Shown: positions 16,249-27,181, counted from the first letter of the stretch. The stretch is DNA of 64,000 nt from an uncultured Eudoraea sp. (GCF_947260015.1 NZ_CAMYOM010000005.1:124001-188000); one strand, 5' to 3'. Notes: generated by a model from the sequence alone, not told the origin. Program-made: numbers and translations.

Positions 16249-17659
16249 TGGCATCATAACGAGATCCCTCTAAGTACTTATTTACTATAGCATTGAACTC
16301 GGGCATAATTCTCAATAGTGCTGTATTATCTAATGAATATAGGCGTGTCTTGTCCTCATAGCCATTTTTTAACAATTCTTCCAGATAAAATAAGGCCGTA
16401 CCAAAATCTTCGTATTTAGAACTATCCGAAATTATTTTTAAATAATACTGATATGCCTTTGGCTCTGCAATTGTTTTCAACATCCAGAGAAAACTTAATG
16501 CCTCATCATTAACTACCGGATACCCCATTTCAATATCTATGTTATCTTCGATAAGTGCATTGAGATATCCCAATAATCGTTTTCCCATTTGTCGTTCAAA
16601 AGGATCCGGCTTATTATCATATTTTTTGAGTTCCGTCATCTGATAATTCCACCATCCCAGATTATTGTAATTCAGAGCAGATAAATCATCAATTAAATTA
16701 TAGTTATAATCCTCTTTTATAAATAATTCCTGAAGAAGAACATTATTAAAAAGCCGTCTTTGAGCTCTATAGGACTTATCTTTTGTTAGATTTTTCTCTT
16801 TCTCCCTTAATGAATCAACTTCAAGGTGCGGTCTGTAAACAGAAATGATTTCATTGAGGAGGTTATTAGCAGGCAACATCTGATTCGAATCTAATAGCTT
16901 TTGAAACTCAGCCAAATTTTGGCGATAATTATTCATGACAAATTCATCATTTTTAGCGACATTCCCTTTAGCTATAGCCGAAAGTGTAAGTATCTTTAAT
17001 GCCTTGTCTATAAGGCTATAATCAGTCCATCGATCACCTCCATCAAACACCAATAAATTATTTGGGAATTTCATTTTGTTCAACAATTCCCTGCCCTGTA
17101 ACATTTGAGTGTAATTGTAATCTTCATTACCAACAATTCCGATAAAATGAAATGGATTTTTATCGTCTACTAATTCAACACTTGCCACGAAAGATCCACA
17201 TGATATCACTCCCTTTACCTGCTTTATAAAAAAGGGAACTAAAGATGCAAATTTTGCTCCGGATGTAAACCCGGCAGTATAAAATCTATTGCTATTCACA
17301 GGTAAAAGTGCTGCAACTTCCTGAAACATCCTACTCGCGATTAAAACATTTTTAGAAATTGAAAGTGTGTCGCTAATATCGTTAGACGAAGCAAGTAGAA
17401 ATCCGTTTTCTTCTGCGGCTTCCTTAAAAATATTTAACACCTGACTATTTTTGCCATCCATATCAAAAACAAATATGATCGGCCAGGTGCCCTTACCATC
17501 AAACTTTTTTGGAAGATATAATTTATATGTTTCGGAGATTGAATCGTTGATGCGGATAGAATCTATAATCCTTCCCTTTTTAAATACTGCTTGCCTTGTT
17601 TGTGAACTGCCTGTATAAGCCAAGCATACAAATAAAAGAAGAAATAAAACTCGCTTCAT
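16235..17659 (-). CDS. Secreted alpha/beta-hydrolase-like protein with a degenerate nucleophile
   Basis: 474 residues from the ATG at 17657-17659 (MKRVLFLLLFVCLAYTGSSQ, signal peptide); the upstream ATG at 17714 gives a longer, non-signal leader. The N-terminal half has an esterase/PHB-depolymerase-like pattern: YKLYLPKKFDGKGTWPIIFV, then the nucleophile elbow FYTAGFTSGAKFAS. The elbow reads G-F-T-S-G, with Thr (about residue 132) where Ser is expected in G-x-S-x-G. The C-terminal half is helical, without a recognised domain. It may be a binding protein rather than an enzyme. It converges with the DJ-1 gene. Confidence 0.65.
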   Translation of the reverse strand: MKRVLFLLLFVCLAYTGSSQTRQAVFKKGRIIDSIRINDSISETYKLYLPKKFDGKGTWPIIFVFDMDGKNSQVLNIFKEAAEENGFLLASSNDISDTLSISKNVLIASRMFQEVAALLPVNSNRFYTAGFTSGAKFASLVPFFIKQVKGVISCGSFVASVELVDDKNPFHFIGIVGNEDYNYTQMLQGRELLNKMKFPNNLLVFDGGDRWTDYSLIDKALKILTLSAIAKGNVAKNDEFVMNNYRQNLAEFQKLLDSNQMLPANNLLNEIISVYRPHLEVDSLREKEKNLTKDKSYRAQRRLFNNVLLQELFIKEDYNYNLIDDLSALNYNNLGWWNYQMTELKKYDNKPDPFERQMGKRLLGYLNALIEDNIDIEMGYPVVNDEALSFLWMLKTIAEPKAYQYYLKIISDSSKYEDFGTALFYLEELLKNGYEDKTRLYSLDNTALLRIMPEFNAIVNKYLEGSRYDAIIEE

Positions 17660-17988
17660 ATTTCTGAAATAATCAAAAACCTGGCCAAAATAGTTGAGAA
17701 TTCTACAAATGCTCAAAGTTGTACTGAAAACCTTTCAAAGTGAATAGCGAATACATACTTATTGACCTATAAGTTAAATTAAGTAATTAAATCCCTCAAC
17801 AACAAATATTCAAAACTTTTTATTTCCTAAATCCGGATGTCCAGTTATAAAATGCTGCTGAATCGATAACTTTTTATATAATTTCTTAAAAAAGATATTA
17901 ATTCTGAATTGAATTACTTTCATTAAATCTAATTCAGCCCGTAATGGAGTTAACTCTTTTACAATATTTAAGCCTCAATTAACGAACT

Positions 17989-18438
17989 TTACTTAAGTCG
18001 CTTTATTGGTGCATCAGAAACCACATCAGACAGAATAATATGTGTCCTGGTTTCCCCATATCTAATGAGTTCATCAATTAATCTTTCAAGATGAGTCTGA
18101 TCCTTTAGAACTACCTCCATTATAATATTCTCATCACCCGTAATCCGGTAACAATTTATAACTTCCTCCAGGGTTTTAACCATCTCAAGAAAAGGTTTCA
18201 ATTTACCCATAAAAGCTCTTAATGTAATAATGGCCTTTAGTTGGTAACCTGCCAGGTTATACGATACTTTCGCATTAAAACCTTCGAGAATTCCGAGGTC
18301 TTCCATTTTTTTGACGCGCTCCGCCACTGCCGGGGGAGTAAGCCCTACTTCCCTTCCAATATTGGACATCGACAGCCTTGAATTCTCTTGCAGAAGTTTA
18401 AGGATGCGCCAGTTTAAGTCATCAATCTTGTTATTCAA
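17989..18438 (-). CDS. Lrp/AsnC-family transcriptional regulator
   Basis: 149 residues: N-terminal winged helix-turn-helix (LDDLNW-like start, LQENSRLSMSNIGREVGLTPPAVAERVKKMED) and a C-terminal RAM domain (ITLRAFMGKLKPFLE, CYRITGDENIIMEVVLKD). Such regulators bind amino acids and form octamers. It diverges from the gene at 18558; its targets are unknown. It is not close to the nitrogen genes. Confidence 0.92.
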   Translation of the reverse strand: MNNKIDDLNWRILKLLQENSRLSMSNIGREVGLTPPAVAERVKKMEDLGILEGFNAKVSYNLAGYQLKAIITLRAFMGKLKPFLEMVKTLEEVINCYRITGDENIIMEVVLKDQTHLERLIDELIRYGETRTHIILSDVVSDAPIKRLK

Positions 18439-18557
18439 AGTAAATTGTCTTATTTAATATTATTTATAAAGCTAAGTTACAAAATTACTTTATATTTTAA
18501 ATAAGATATCTAAAATTTGGACGTAACTTTATTCTAGAATTTTTGCTTAAAGAGAAA

Positions 18558-18992
18558 ATGCCCTACAAAAACTTAAGAACCTTACCGGTTTACAGAAAAG
18601 CAATAGAACTCTGCACTATGAGCAGAGAAATTGCCTCGTTTGTTTCCCAGAACAAAGATTTACTGAAATTGTACCAATCCAATAGTTTAAGAGATCATAT
18701 TGCAGATTCTCTATTAACTGATGCCATTTTAATCCCACAGCAGATTGCGCGAGCAGAATCTTCTGAATCATATGCCGTTCGAATGAAAAGTGCTTCATTT
18801 ATCAATATTATGATCCGGAACATAATCTCCTATTGTAACGGACTTGAAAATGATGGATTAAAAGAGAAAGAATATGTGGATTTACTCCGTCAGGAAATTC
18901 AGATTTTCAGAAGATCCTTTAAGAAATGGAGAAAGTCCATTGGTAAAAATGGTGGCGGATCAAGTTGGGGATTCAATGATTATATGCACTAA
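18558..18992 (+). CDS. Hypothetical helical protein, four-helix-bundle type
   Basis: 144 residues from the ATG at 18558 (MPYKNLRTLPVYRKAIELC). An in-frame TTG at 18543 is a less likely start. It is predicted almost entirely helical. The N-terminus (VYRKAIELC), a middle ADSLLTDAILIPQQIARAES and a later MIRNIISYCNGL faintly match the spacing of the 23S intervening-sequence four-helix bundle family, but conserved residues of that family are mostly absent. A basic, Gly-rich tail (FKKWRKSIGKNGGGSSW) could bind nucleic acid. Function not recognised. Confidence 0.65.
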   Translation: MPYKNLRTLPVYRKAIELCTMSREIASFVSQNKDLLKLYQSNSLRDHIADSLLTDAILIPQQIARAESSESYAVRMKSASFINIMIRNIISYCNGLENDGLKEKEYVDLLRQEIQIFRRSFKKWRKSIGKNGGGSSWGFNDYMH

Positions 18993-19056
18993 GCAAGTCC
19001 CTTAAGGCATATATATCTTCACTGAATATTCATTCCGGATTATTCCTGGAATAACT

Positions 19057-22000
19057 TTACATATTTCTTCTATACTGGCCTCCTACTTCAAATAATGCAT
19101 GTGTAATTTGTCCTAATGAACAAACTTTAGTGACCTCTAAAAGTTTTTCAAATAAGTTTTCATTCTTTATAGCTGTTTCCTGTAATTCTTTCAACTGCTT
19201 TTGAGCAATTAGTTTATTTCGTATTTGCAAACCTTGTAAAGTATTGATTTGTTGTTGTTTTTCATTTTCTGTAGCACGAATAACCTCAGCTGGTAGTATG
19301 GTAGGAGATCCTGAAGAGCTTAAAAAAGTGTTTACACCTATTATTGGATATTCACCAGTGTGTTTCAGCATTTCATAATGCATACTCTCTTCCTGAATTT
19401 TTGATCGTTGATACATAGTTTCCATTGCACCTAAAACACCACCACGCTCGGTAATTCTGTCAAATTCAAGTAGAACAGCCTCCTCTACAAGATCCGTCAG
19501 TTCTTCAATAATAAATGATCCTTGTAGTGGATTTTCATTTTTGGTAAGACCTAATTCCTTGTTAATAATCAATTGAATGGCCATTGCCCTTCTAACTGAT
19601 TCTTCCGTTGGTGTGGTAATAGCCTCATCGTATGCATTGGTATGCAATGAATTACAATTGTCATAAATAGCATATAGGGCCTGTAATGTAGTTCTAATAT
19701 CATTAAAATCAATCTCCTGGGCATGCAAACTGCGACCCGATGTTTGTATATGATATTTTAACATTTGCGCCCTTGAATCTGCATCATATTTGACTTTCAT
19801 GGCCTTAGCCCAAATCCGCCTGGCAACTCTTCCTATTACTGCATACTCAGCATCTATTCCATTGGAAAAGAAAAACGACAAGTTTGGACCAAATTTGTTA
19901 ATATCCATCCCCCGGCTAAGGTAATATTCAACATAGGTAAAACCATTTGACAACGTAAAAGCCAATTGGGTAATAGGATTTGCCCCCGCCTCTGCTATGT
20001 GGTAACCCGAAATCGATACAGAATAAAAATTCCTAACGTCATTGAGAATAAAATATTCCTGAACGTCACCCATAAGTCTCAGTGCGAATTCTGTTGAAAA
20101 GATACAGGTGTTTTGTGCCTGATCCTCTTTCAGTATATCTGCCTGGACTGTTCCCCTGATTGTTTTTAAAGTCTCCTGTTTAATGTTTCTGTAAACCTCA
20201 GGGCGAAGTACTTTATCTCCGGTTATTCCCAGTAAAAAAAGACCAAGGCCGTTATTTCCTTCCGGTAGTGGACCCTGATATTTTGGCCTATTTTTTGAAT
20301 CTCCTTTATAAAGTGTTTTGATTTTTAATTCTACATCTTTCTCAAGACCATTTTGATGTATATACTTCTCGCAGTTTTGATCAATTGCAGCATTAATAAA
20401 GTAACCCAATAGCATTGGTGCTGGTCCATTTATGGTCATACTAACTGATGTCATGGGATCACTCAGGTCAAAACCGGAATATAACTTTTTGGCATCGTCC
20501 AGACAGCAAACAGATACCCCCGCATTCCCTATCTTTCCATAAATATCGGGTCTGTGATCAGGATCATTGCCATAGAGTGTCACCGAATCGAATGCAGTGG
20601 ATAATCTCTTGGCAGACATATCAAGGCTTACATAATGAAACCTTCTGTTTGTGCGTTCAGGTCCTCCTTCACCGGCAAACATCCGTGTGGGATCTTCACC
20701 CATCCTTTTAAAGGGGTAAAGTCCGGAAGTATATGGAAATTCCCCTGGCACATTCTCTTGTAATTTCCATTGAAGCAGGTCGCCCCACGCTTTATACTTT
20801 GGTAAAACCACTTTGGGAATTGCAAGGCCTGATAGTGACTTGACATGTGTATCTATACTTATCTCTTTTCCTCTAACTTTAAAAACATATTTAGTGTCTT
20901 TATACTTATTTACAAAACTATCCCAGCTAAGTATTATCTCCCAGTTATAAGGGTCAAAATTGAGTTTTACCCGTTCAAATTCAACTAATAAAAGTTGAAT
21001 TAAATTATCTTTTTCTCCTTCCCCTGAAATATCCAAACCGGAAGCTTCTATCCCCGAACTGGTTAACTTTGGCGGAGTTATGGAAAGACCTCCTATTGTT
21101 TTATAAATTCCATATAATTGCTGGGCTACTTCAACCTGATGTGATACTTTAGTATCATAAGTTTTAATACTTTCCGCAATCTCCGAAAGATATCTTGTCC
21201 TGGATGGCGGTACAACAAATACCTTTTGATCCATTTCCTGGCTGATCACTAAGGTTGATGCAAGATCTGCATTTGCTTTTTCTGTTAATTGTTGCATAAC
21301 CGCTTTGTATAAACGATTCATACCGGGGTCATTAAATTGTGAAGCTATAGTGCCAAATATCGGTAATGTCTCAACATCTGTTTCCCATAGTCCTTGATTT
21401 CGTGCATATTGTTTCCTTACATCTCTTAAGGCATCCGGAGCTCCTCTTTTATCAAATTTATTTATAGCAACAAGATCAGCAAAATCAAGCATATCAATTT
21501 TTTCAAGCTGAGTTGCAGCACCAAATTCAGGTGTCATAACATAAAGGGAAACATCGCTATGCTCAATAATTTCCGTGTCTGATTGGCCAATGCCCGAGGT
21601 TTCAAGAATAATCAGATCAAAGGCAGCTGTTTTTAGTACTTCAACAGCCTCATTTACATATTTGGATAATGCCAAATTGGATTGTCGTGTTGCCAGGGAT
21701 CTCATATACACCCGATCATCATTGATTGCATTCATTCGGATCCGGTCTCCCAAAAGAGCTCCTCCTGTTTTTCTTTTAGAAGGATCAACAGATATCAAAC
21801 CAATAGATTTCTCTGGGAAGTCCCTTAAAAAACGCCTGACCAGCTCGTCAACTAAACTAGATTTTCCCGAACCCCCTGTACCTGTGATTCCCAAAACAGG
21901 GACATCTTTTTTATCCCGGCGAATTCCGGAAAAGAGTTCTTCAAATTCAGAAGGCCTGTTTTCTGCGAGACTTATCAGCCGTGCAATAGTCTTTGGCTGT

Positions 22001-22494
22001 TTTTTCTTTAAAGCTTTTATCAGATTAGTTCCACTGTCCAGTTTTAAGTCGGGAACCGGGGTATCACTTTGTGATACAAGATCATTTATCATACCTTGTA
22101 ATCCCATTGTTCTGCCATCATCCGGTGAATATATCCTGGTAATCCCATATTTCATCAAGGCTTCTATTTCCACTGGTAGAATTACACCTCCGCCACCACC
22201 AAATATCTTAATATGACCAGCTCCATGCTCCTTTAAAAGGTCATACATATATCTAAAATATTCATTATGGCCGCCCTGATAAGAGGTTATTGCTATGGCA
22301 TTGACATCTTCTTGTATAGCGCAATTTACTACCTCATCAACACTTCTGTCGTGGCCTAAATGAATGACCTCTACTCCTGTAGATTGAATAATGCGTCGCA
22401 TAATGTTAATAGCTGCATCGTGACCATCAAACAGAGAAGCCGCGGTAACGACTCTTATTTTATTCTTTGGTTTATAGATTTTATTTTGTTCCAT
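19057..22494 (-). CDS. icmF: Fused isobutyryl-CoA mutase IcmF (B12-dependent)
   Basis: 1145 residues in three parts. An N-terminal cobalamin-binding domain has [10 protein letters not shown] (the DxH lower ligand, His25) and [13 protein letters not shown] MeaI-type GTPase chaperone domain has P-loop GTGGSGKS (205-212) and [12 protein letters not shown]-terminal acyl-CoA mutase barrel starts near 550 and includes [20 protein letters not shown] and [20 protein letters not shown]. This order defines IcmF, not methylmalonyl-CoA mutase, which has the B12 domain last. It interconverts isobutyryl-CoA and butyryl-CoA (some members also isovaleryl/pivaloyl-CoA), with GTP used to load and protect the cofactor. 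It is a single gene, converging with 18558. Confidence 0.93.
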   Translation of the reverse strand: MEQNKIYKPKNKIRVVTAASLFDGHDAAINIMRRIIQSTGVEVIHLGHDRSVDEVVNCAIQEDVNAIAITSYQGGHNEYFRYMYDLLKEHGAGHIKIFGGGGGVILPVEIEALMKYGITRIYSPDDGRTMGLQGMINDLVSQSDTPVPDLKLDSGTNLIKALKKKQPKTIARLISLAENRPSEFEELFSGIRRDKKDVPVLGITGTGGSGKSSLVDELVRRFLRDFPEKSIGLISVDPSKRKTGGALLGDRIRMNAINDDRVYMRSLATRQSNLALSKYVNEAVEVLKTAAFDLIILETSGIGQSDTEIIEHSDVSLYVMTPEFGAATQLEKIDMLDFADLVAINKFDKRGAPDALRDVRKQYARNQGLWETDVETLPIFGTIASQFNDPGMNRLYKAVMQQLTEKANADLASTLVISQEMDQKVFVVPPSRTRYLSEIAESIKTYDTKVSHQVEVAQQLYGIYKTIGGLSITPPKLTSSGIEASGLDISGEGEKDNLIQLLLVEFERVKLNFDPYNWEIILSWDSFVNKYKDTKYVFKVRGKEISIDTHVKSLSGLAIPKVVLPKYKAWGDLLQWKLQENVPGEFPYTSGLYPFKRMGEDPTRMFAGEGGPERTNRRFHYVSLDMSAKRLSTAFDSVTLYGNDPDHRPDIYGKIGNAGVSVCCLDDAKKLYSGFDLSDPMTSVSMTINGPAPMLLGYFINAAIDQNCEKYIHQNGLEKDVELKIKTLYKGDSKNRPKYQGPLPEGNNGLGLFLLGITGDKVLRPEVYRNIKQETLKTIRGTVQADILKEDQAQNTCIFSTEFALRLMGDVQEYFILNDVRNFYSVSISGYHIAEAGANPITQLAFTLSNGFTYVEYYLSRGMDINKFGPNLSFFFSNGIDAEYAVIGRVARRIWAKAMKVKYDADSRAQMLKYHIQTSGRSLHAQEIDFNDIRTTLQALYAIYDNCNSLHTNAYDEAITTPTEESVRRAMAIQLIINKELGLTKNENPLQGSFIIEELTDLVEEAVLLEFDRITERGGVLGAMETMYQRSKIQEESMHYEMLKHTGEYPIIGVNTFLSSSGSPTILPAEVIRATENEKQQQINTLQGLQIRNKLIAQKQLKELQETAIKNENLFEKLLEVTKVCSLGQITHALFEVGGQYRRNM

Positions 22495-22637
22495 TGATAA
22501 TTTTTGGACTTCTTTAGGTCCGCAATTTACGGAAAATGCAAAAAATATTACCTTGCAATCAGAACTTTATAAAAATCATTAGTTTCACCAAGCCTCTGTT
22601 AATAATATTATAATTTTATAGGCTTAAATAAATCATT

Positions 22638-23489
22638 TTGAGAAACACAATTCTTATTCACTGTCCGGATCAATCGGGTATAATTAACGCTATAACCGGG
22701 TTTATACACAATAAAGGAGGAAATGTCGTTTACCTGGACCAGCATGTCGATGAGGAGCTCGGTGTTTTTTTTATGCGTCTGGAAAGTGAGTTTTCAAATA
22801 ATGCGATTGTATTTTCTAAGTTCAAAGAAGAGTTTGGGTTGAAATTGGCGATCCCATATGAGATGCAATGGAGTATACATCCCGGAAACCTAAAACCGAG
22901 AATGGCCATTTTTGTATCCAAATACAACCACTGCCTTTATGACCTCCTCAGTCGTTATAAATCTGGTGAACTAGAGGTAGATATCCCTTTCATATTAAGT
23001 AATCACGAAGACACTAAACATATTGCCGAACAATTTGAAATTCCATTCTACTTTATACCTGTAACCAAGGAATCCAAAGGCGAGGCTGAAATGAAACAAT
23101 TAGAATTGTTAAAGTCACATAAGACAGATTTTATAGTATTGGCTCGTTATATGCAAATAATAAGCAGTAAAATTATAGACCATTTTCCAAATAAAATCAT
23201 CAACATTCACCATTCCTTTCTTCCTGCGTTTGCCGGAGCTAAACCTTATCATGCTGCATTTGCACGAGGCGTGAAAATCATTGGAGCAACCAGCCATTAT
23301 GTTACGGAAGCTCTGGATGCCGGACCCATAATTGAGCAAGATGTTACAATGGTATCTCACTCTCACCGGGTAAAAGACTTTATTGCCAAAGGACGTGATC
23401 TCGAAAAAATTGTACTTTCCAGGGCCGTTCAGCTTCACGTAAACAGGAAAACAATGGTTTATAATAATAAAACAGTAATTTTCTCATAA
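22638..23489 (+). CDS. purU: Formyltetrahydrofolate deformylase PurU
   Basis: 283 residues. The start is TTG at 22638 (protein begins M-RNTILIHCPDQSGIINAI); an in-frame stop lies only three codons upstream and there is no better ATG. N-terminal ACT domain (1-80), then the formyltransferase-like hydrolase domain with SNHED, ARYMQIIS, NIHHSFLPAFAGAKPYHAAF and GATSHYVTEALDAGPIIEQD, which contains the catalytic Asn-His-Asp set. It releases formate from 10-formyl-THF, supplying formate for PurT or balancing one-carbon units. Confidence 0.94.
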   Translation: MRNTILIHCPDQSGIINAITGFIHNKGGNVVYLDQHVDEELGVFFMRLESEFSNNAIVFSKFKEEFGLKLAIPYEMQWSIHPGNLKPRMAIFVSKYNHCLYDLLSRYKSGELEVDIPFILSNHEDTKHIAEQFEIPFYFIPVTKESKGEAEMKQLELLKSHKTDFIVLARYMQIISSKIIDHFPNKIINIHHSFLPAFAGAKPYHAAFARGVKIIGATSHYVTEALDAGPIIEQDVTMVSHSHRVKDFIAKGRDLEKIVLSRAVQLHVNRKTMVYNNKTVIFS

Positions 23490-23567
23490 CCCCAAAGTAA
23501 AAGCCCTTTTTACCCCGCATATTATTTAGTATATTAACAGAATAATATTTTACAAAGATTAAGGCTT

Positions 23568-24533
23568 ATGGTTAAAATAGCGGTTTTAGGTCCAATACCA
23601 AGAGATACCATCTATACGCACCAGGAGGAGGTTATACAAAAATATGGTTGTGTGACACATCCTGTAATTGCTTTGTCAAAACTATTGGGAGAGGAAGGAA
23701 CTGTTATTCCAATCACCAATGTACATCAGAAAGATTTTGATCCCATTCTGGAAGTGTTTAAACCTTATTCAAATATTGACACTTCTCATATTGGAAGTGA
23801 GGAAGATAGAGGCACTGTTATAGAATTGAGGTTTATAGATCAAAATAATCGATTAGAGAAACAAACATCATGTATGAGGCCCATTTTGCCAAAAGATATT
23901 TCAGATTTGGATGATGTTGATGCGTATGTTTTTGTTCCTATCACAGACTTTGAAATTTCCCTTAGTACGCTTAGTTATATTAAAAAGCTTAAAAAGGGGT
24001 TGATAATCTTTGATGCCCATGGCCCAACTACTACAATGAGTATGACCGGAGATCGATATCGAAAATTTTGGGTGGATATGGATGAATGGCTTCCACATAT
24101 TGATGTTCTTAAAATGAATCTTGAAGAATCTCAGGCGTGTTGGTTCAAAAGCGAATATGAGTATGAGGAAATGACGAGTTATGAAGAAGATAAAACCGAT
24201 CATTTGGATGCAATGGCAGAGCACGTACTGTCAAAAGGGGTCACTTATTTTTATGTTACGCTGGATTCTAGAGGCTGCGTTGTGTATTACCGGGAAGACG
24301 ATACTACTGTGAAAAAATTTATAAAATCTGTTTTTATGAAAGATGTTGTAGATACTACAGGATGCGGGGATTCTTTTGCGGGAGGTCTGGCCTATGGGTT
24401 TTCTTTTTACAAAGACCCCGTTAAAGCCGCGCAATATGCAAATACCCTTGGAGCCCTGCGAACACAAGGAAAAACTTTTGATGTTTTTAAAAACAAAACA
24501 GAAACCGAGAAGTTAATTTCCGATCACTATTAA
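23568..24533 (+). CDS. PfkB-family carbohydrate/nucleoside kinase
   Basis: 321 residues, ribokinase fold. The C-terminal signature DVVDTTGCGDSFAGGLAYG carries the catalytic Asp and the anion hole; an N-terminal GPIPRDTI replaces the usual GG-containing motif; LKMNLEES fits the mid-domain block. It may phosphorylate a sugar or nucleoside, but the substrate is not evident. It follows purU by 78 bases on the same strand. The middle region (WFKSEYEYEEMTSYEEDK) is an acidic insertion. Confidence 0.85.
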   Translation: MVKIAVLGPIPRDTIYTHQEEVIQKYGCVTHPVIALSKLLGEEGTVIPITNVHQKDFDPILEVFKPYSNIDTSHIGSEEDRGTVIELRFIDQNNRLEKQTSCMRPILPKDISDLDDVDAYVFVPITDFEISLSTLSYIKKLKKGLIIFDAHGPTTTMSMTGDRYRKFWVDMDEWLPHIDVLKMNLEESQACWFKSEYEYEEMTSYEEDKTDHLDAMAEHVLSKGVTYFYVTLDSRGCVVYYREDDTTVKKFIKSVFMKDVVDTTGCGDSFAGGLAYGFSFYKDPVKAAQYANTLGALRTQGKTFDVFKNKTETEKLISDHY

Positions 24534-25048
24534 ATATTCGATGGGGATTCCTAAGTCATCAATTATTTATCCAATTAACGTCAGTTTTTACAATGAATTC
24601 TGTTTAATTTAAAGCAATAAGTGAAAATTTCTTAAAATTCTTGCAATAAACAGAACATTTTAACGTTAAAATTTTGAAGGTAAATCACTACAATTTCTAA
24701 ACCTATGTAGTTCTGCTAACTTATATGGCAGATATCCTTAAACGAATTATTTGAGTTAGTATTTTTTGAGTTAGTTAGTTTAAACCGGTGGGAGCACCGG
24801 TTTTTTTTGTGCCAAATTAATTATTGGAGTAAAAAGATCAAATTGTAATTCACATTTGAGAAAAAAATTTACTAAAGATTTTACATTTGATTTTCAATGA
24901 TTCCTCTAAAACATTCAAACTCCTGCAATCTTAGATTTTTGGAAGCATTTGGTGCTTATATTCAACAATTTAGTTAAAAATTAGATAAATCACCTGATTT
25001 TTAGGTGAATACATATTTAGGTAAACATCCAAACCTTCATTTTGGCCG
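24534..25048. other. 515-base non-coding stretch with a terminated transcript end
   Basis: No credible gene of normal length. A 9-codon frame MADILKRII (24725-24754) lies about 29 bases before a strong terminator (24783-24802). A direct repeat TTTGAGTTAGT (near 24749 and 24765) lies between them. The region after the terminator is plain A/T-rich DNA. The piece 24534-24802 is either a long 3' untranslated region of the kinase gene or a small RNA. Confidence 0.4.
24783..24802 (+). terminator. Strong rho-independent terminator
   Basis: A perfect 8-base stem AACCGGTG/CACCGGTT (24783-24790 with 24795-24802), loop GGAG, continuing into a run of eight T. It lies 250 bases after the nearest upstream stop codon. 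Confidence 0.9.
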
Positions 25049-25056
25049 TATATTTG
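25049..25056 (+). promoter_or_regulatory. -7 box of the 65-residue gene
   Basis: TATATTTG is a perfect TAnnTTTG match, 20 bases before the ATG at 25077. It excludes the upstream GTG (25005) as the start. Confidence 0.55.
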
Positions 25057-25076
25057 TAAGAACAAAGAATGTGACC

Positions 25077-25274
25077 ATGGATAATCAATATTGTAAAGTT
25101 GGAGCAATTACTCCAATAACAAGTGGACATAAGGCTCTAGCCCTAATGGAATATCAATATCAGAACTTTTTAAGTAAGGCATCAGACTTTAAGACTACAG
25201 ATGATAAGCTTGCAGCATTTTTTGAATTGAAGGCAAGAAAACTTAAAAAGCTTTTAGAGGATTTTGTGCAATAG
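25077..25274 (+). CDS. Hypothetical 65-residue protein
   Basis: From the ATG at 25077: MDNQYCKVGAITPITSGHKA, then a helical part with YQYQNFLSKASDF and a basic amphipathic C-terminal helix (FFELKARKLKKLLEDFV). No membrane segment or signal. It has its own promoter box and stops three bases before the converging pyrF stop. I do not recognise a family; the even codon pattern, promoter and gene-tight packing argue it is real. Confidence 0.6.
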   Translation: MDNQYCKVGAITPITSGHKALALMEYQYQNFLSKASDFKTTDDKLAAFFELKARKLKKLLEDFVQ

Positions 25275-25277
25275 TAT

Positions 25278-26096
25278 TTAGTTATTTCTAATTTCTTTTG
25301 CCATTTTATCGCGTAATTCGGTTGCTTTTTGCGCCGCTATAATTGCAAAATCCCTTTCTTTTGAGGCGTAGATAATCCCCCGTGAGGAATTCACCAATAA
25401 CCCGACATTTTTGTTCATACCATATTTACATACTTCTTCAAGGCTTCCACCCTGGGCCCCTACCCCTGGCACTAAAAGAAAACTATCTGGAATTATTTTC
25501 CTGATTTCAATTAAATGACTCGCTTTTGTAGCTCCAACTACATACATTAGATTTTGAGAATTTTTGTACGATATTGATGTTTCCAGAACTTGTTCATATA
25601 GAGTTTTTTCACCAATTTGTTTAGTTTGAAAATCAAAGGCACCCTCATTTGAGGTCAAGACCAGGAGAATAGTGTGTTTGTTCTCAAAAGATAAAAATGG
25701 TTCAACAGAATCCCTGCCCATATAGGGTGCAACCGTGATTGAATCAAAATCCAGATCTTCAAAAAATGCTTTTGCGTATCGGTATGACGTGTTCCCGATA
25801 TCACCTCGTTTTGCGTCAGCAATGGTAAAAATTTCAGGATAGTGTTCATTTAGGTATTCGATAGTTCTACGAAGGGCTTCCCAACCTCTTGTGCCATAAG
25901 CCTCATAAAAAGCAATATTTGGTTTATAGGCTACACAAAGGTGATGGGTGGCATCAATAATAGCCTTATTAAATGAAAAAATGGGTGACTCTTCATGCAG
26001 AAGATGTGATGGAATTCTTTCCAGGTCAGTATCAAGACCTATACAGAGAAAGGATTCTTTTTTATGGATTTGTTCAACTAAGTGTTCAATTTTCAT
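25278..26096 (-). CDS. pyrF: Orotidine 5'-phosphate decarboxylase
   Basis: 272 residues, subfamily 2 type. The catalytic block [20 protein letters not shown] holds the Asp-x-Lys-x-x-Asp core. [14 protein letters not shown] at the start binds the substrate, and [12 protein letters not shown] and [11 protein letters not shown] bind phosphate. Last step of UMP synthesis. It starts 8 bases after the prfA stop, so the two probably form one transcript. Confidence 0.95.
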   Translation of the reverse strand: MKIEHLVEQIHKKESFLCIGLDTDLERIPSHLLHEESPIFSFNKAIIDATHHLCVAYKPNIAFYEAYGTRGWEALRRTIEYLNEHYPEIFTIADAKRGDIGNTSYRYAKAFFEDLDFDSITVAPYMGRDSVEPFLSFENKHTILLVLTSNEGAFDFQTKQIGEKTLYEQVLETSISYKNSQNLMYVVGATKASHLIEIRKIIPDSFLLVPGVGAQGGSLEEVCKYGMNKNVGLLVNSSRGIIYASKERDFAIIAAQKATELRDKMAKEIRNN

Positions 26097-26104
26097 CCTG
26101 ATTT

Positions 26105-27181
26105 CTAAAAAATCTCCGAAGCTTCTTTCAGTTTTTCGGTATTATCAACCAACATCAACTCATCAATAATCTTTTGAATATCTCCGTTGATAATATTCTG
26201 CAGATCGTAGAGCGTTAGGCCTATCCTATGATCGGTAACCCTACCCTGTGGATAATTATATGTGCGAATCTTTGCTGAACGATCTCCACTACTAACCTGT
26301 GAATTTCGTTTTGCAGCATCCTCCTCCTGTCTTTTAGCAAGTTCCATATCGTAAAGTCGCGATCGCAAAACTCTAAAGGCTTTATCTTTATTCTTGTGCT
26401 GCGATTTTTCATCCTGACACTGAGCTACTAAACCTGTGGGAATATGTGTTAATCTAACCGCAGAGTAGGTTGTGTTTACAGACTGACCTCCCGGACCTGA
26501 TGAACAGAAGAAATCTATACGTACATCCTTAGGATCTATTTGTACATCAAAATCTTCGGCCTCAGGTAGTACCATTACGGTTGCTGCGCTGGTATGAACG
26601 CGGCCCTGTGTTTCTGTCTGAGGAACACGCTGCACGCGATGTACTCCTGCTTCAAATTTCAATGTCCCATATACATCTTCCCCACTAACTTCAAATTGAA
26701 TTTCTTTATAACCTCCACTGGTACCTTCACTCAAATCGATGATATTCGTTCTCCATCGTTTAGACTCACAATACTTGGAATACATGCGGTAAAGGTCTCC
26801 TGCAAAGATACTGGCCTCATCTCCACCTGTCCCAGCGCGTATTTCCATCACTACGTCTTTAGCATCCTCCGGATCTTTTGGGATTAATAATAACTTTATT
26901 TCCTCCTCCAATATGGGCAAAGCCGCCTTAGCCTCATCCAATTGCATTTTTGCCATCTCAACCATCTCCGAATCACTGCCATCACCAATAATCTCCTCAG
27001 CTTCGTTCATATTATTGGTCAGCTCAATATATCGATCTCTTTTATCAATTAGCAAACGCAAATCCTTGTATTCTTTATTAAGCTTTACATAGCGTTTTTG
27101 ATCTGAAATAATATCAGGTTGAATTATTAGGTCTGATACCTCATCAAAGCGTTGTTTAACAATATTTAATTTATCTAACAT
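26105..27181 (-). CDS. prfA: Peptide chain release factor 1
   Basis: 358 residues. The GGQ motif that triggers peptide release is at 231-233 ([18 protein letters not shown]) and the stop-codon reading PxT motif is P187-Q-T ([18 protein letters not shown]). It recognises UAA and UAG. The GGQ glutamine would be methylated by PrmC, which is not in the window. It is upstream of pyrF in the same unit. Confidence 0.97.
   Translation of the reverse strand: MLDKLNIVKQRFDEVSDLIIQPDIISDQKRYVKLNKEYKDLRLLIDKRDRYIELTNNMNEAEEIIGDGSDSEMVEMAKMQLDEAKAALPILEEEIKLLLIPKDPEDAKDVVMEIRAGTGGDEASIFAGDLYRMYSKYCESKRWRTNIIDLSEGTSGGYKEIQFEVSGEDVYGTLKFEAGVHRVQRVPQTETQGRVHTSAATVMVLPEAEDFDVQIDPKDVRIDFFCSSGPGGQSVNTTYSAVRLTHIPTGLVAQCQDEKSQHKNKDKAFRVLRSRLYDMELAKRQEEDAAKRNSQVSSGDRSAKIRTYNYPQGRVTDHRIGLTLYDLQNIINGDIQKIIDELMLVDNTEKLKEASEIF

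Noticed and set aside
21575-22216. 213-codon plus-strand frame inside icmF
   Set aside because: Lies opposite the IcmF GTPase domain and lacks any domain pattern of its own.
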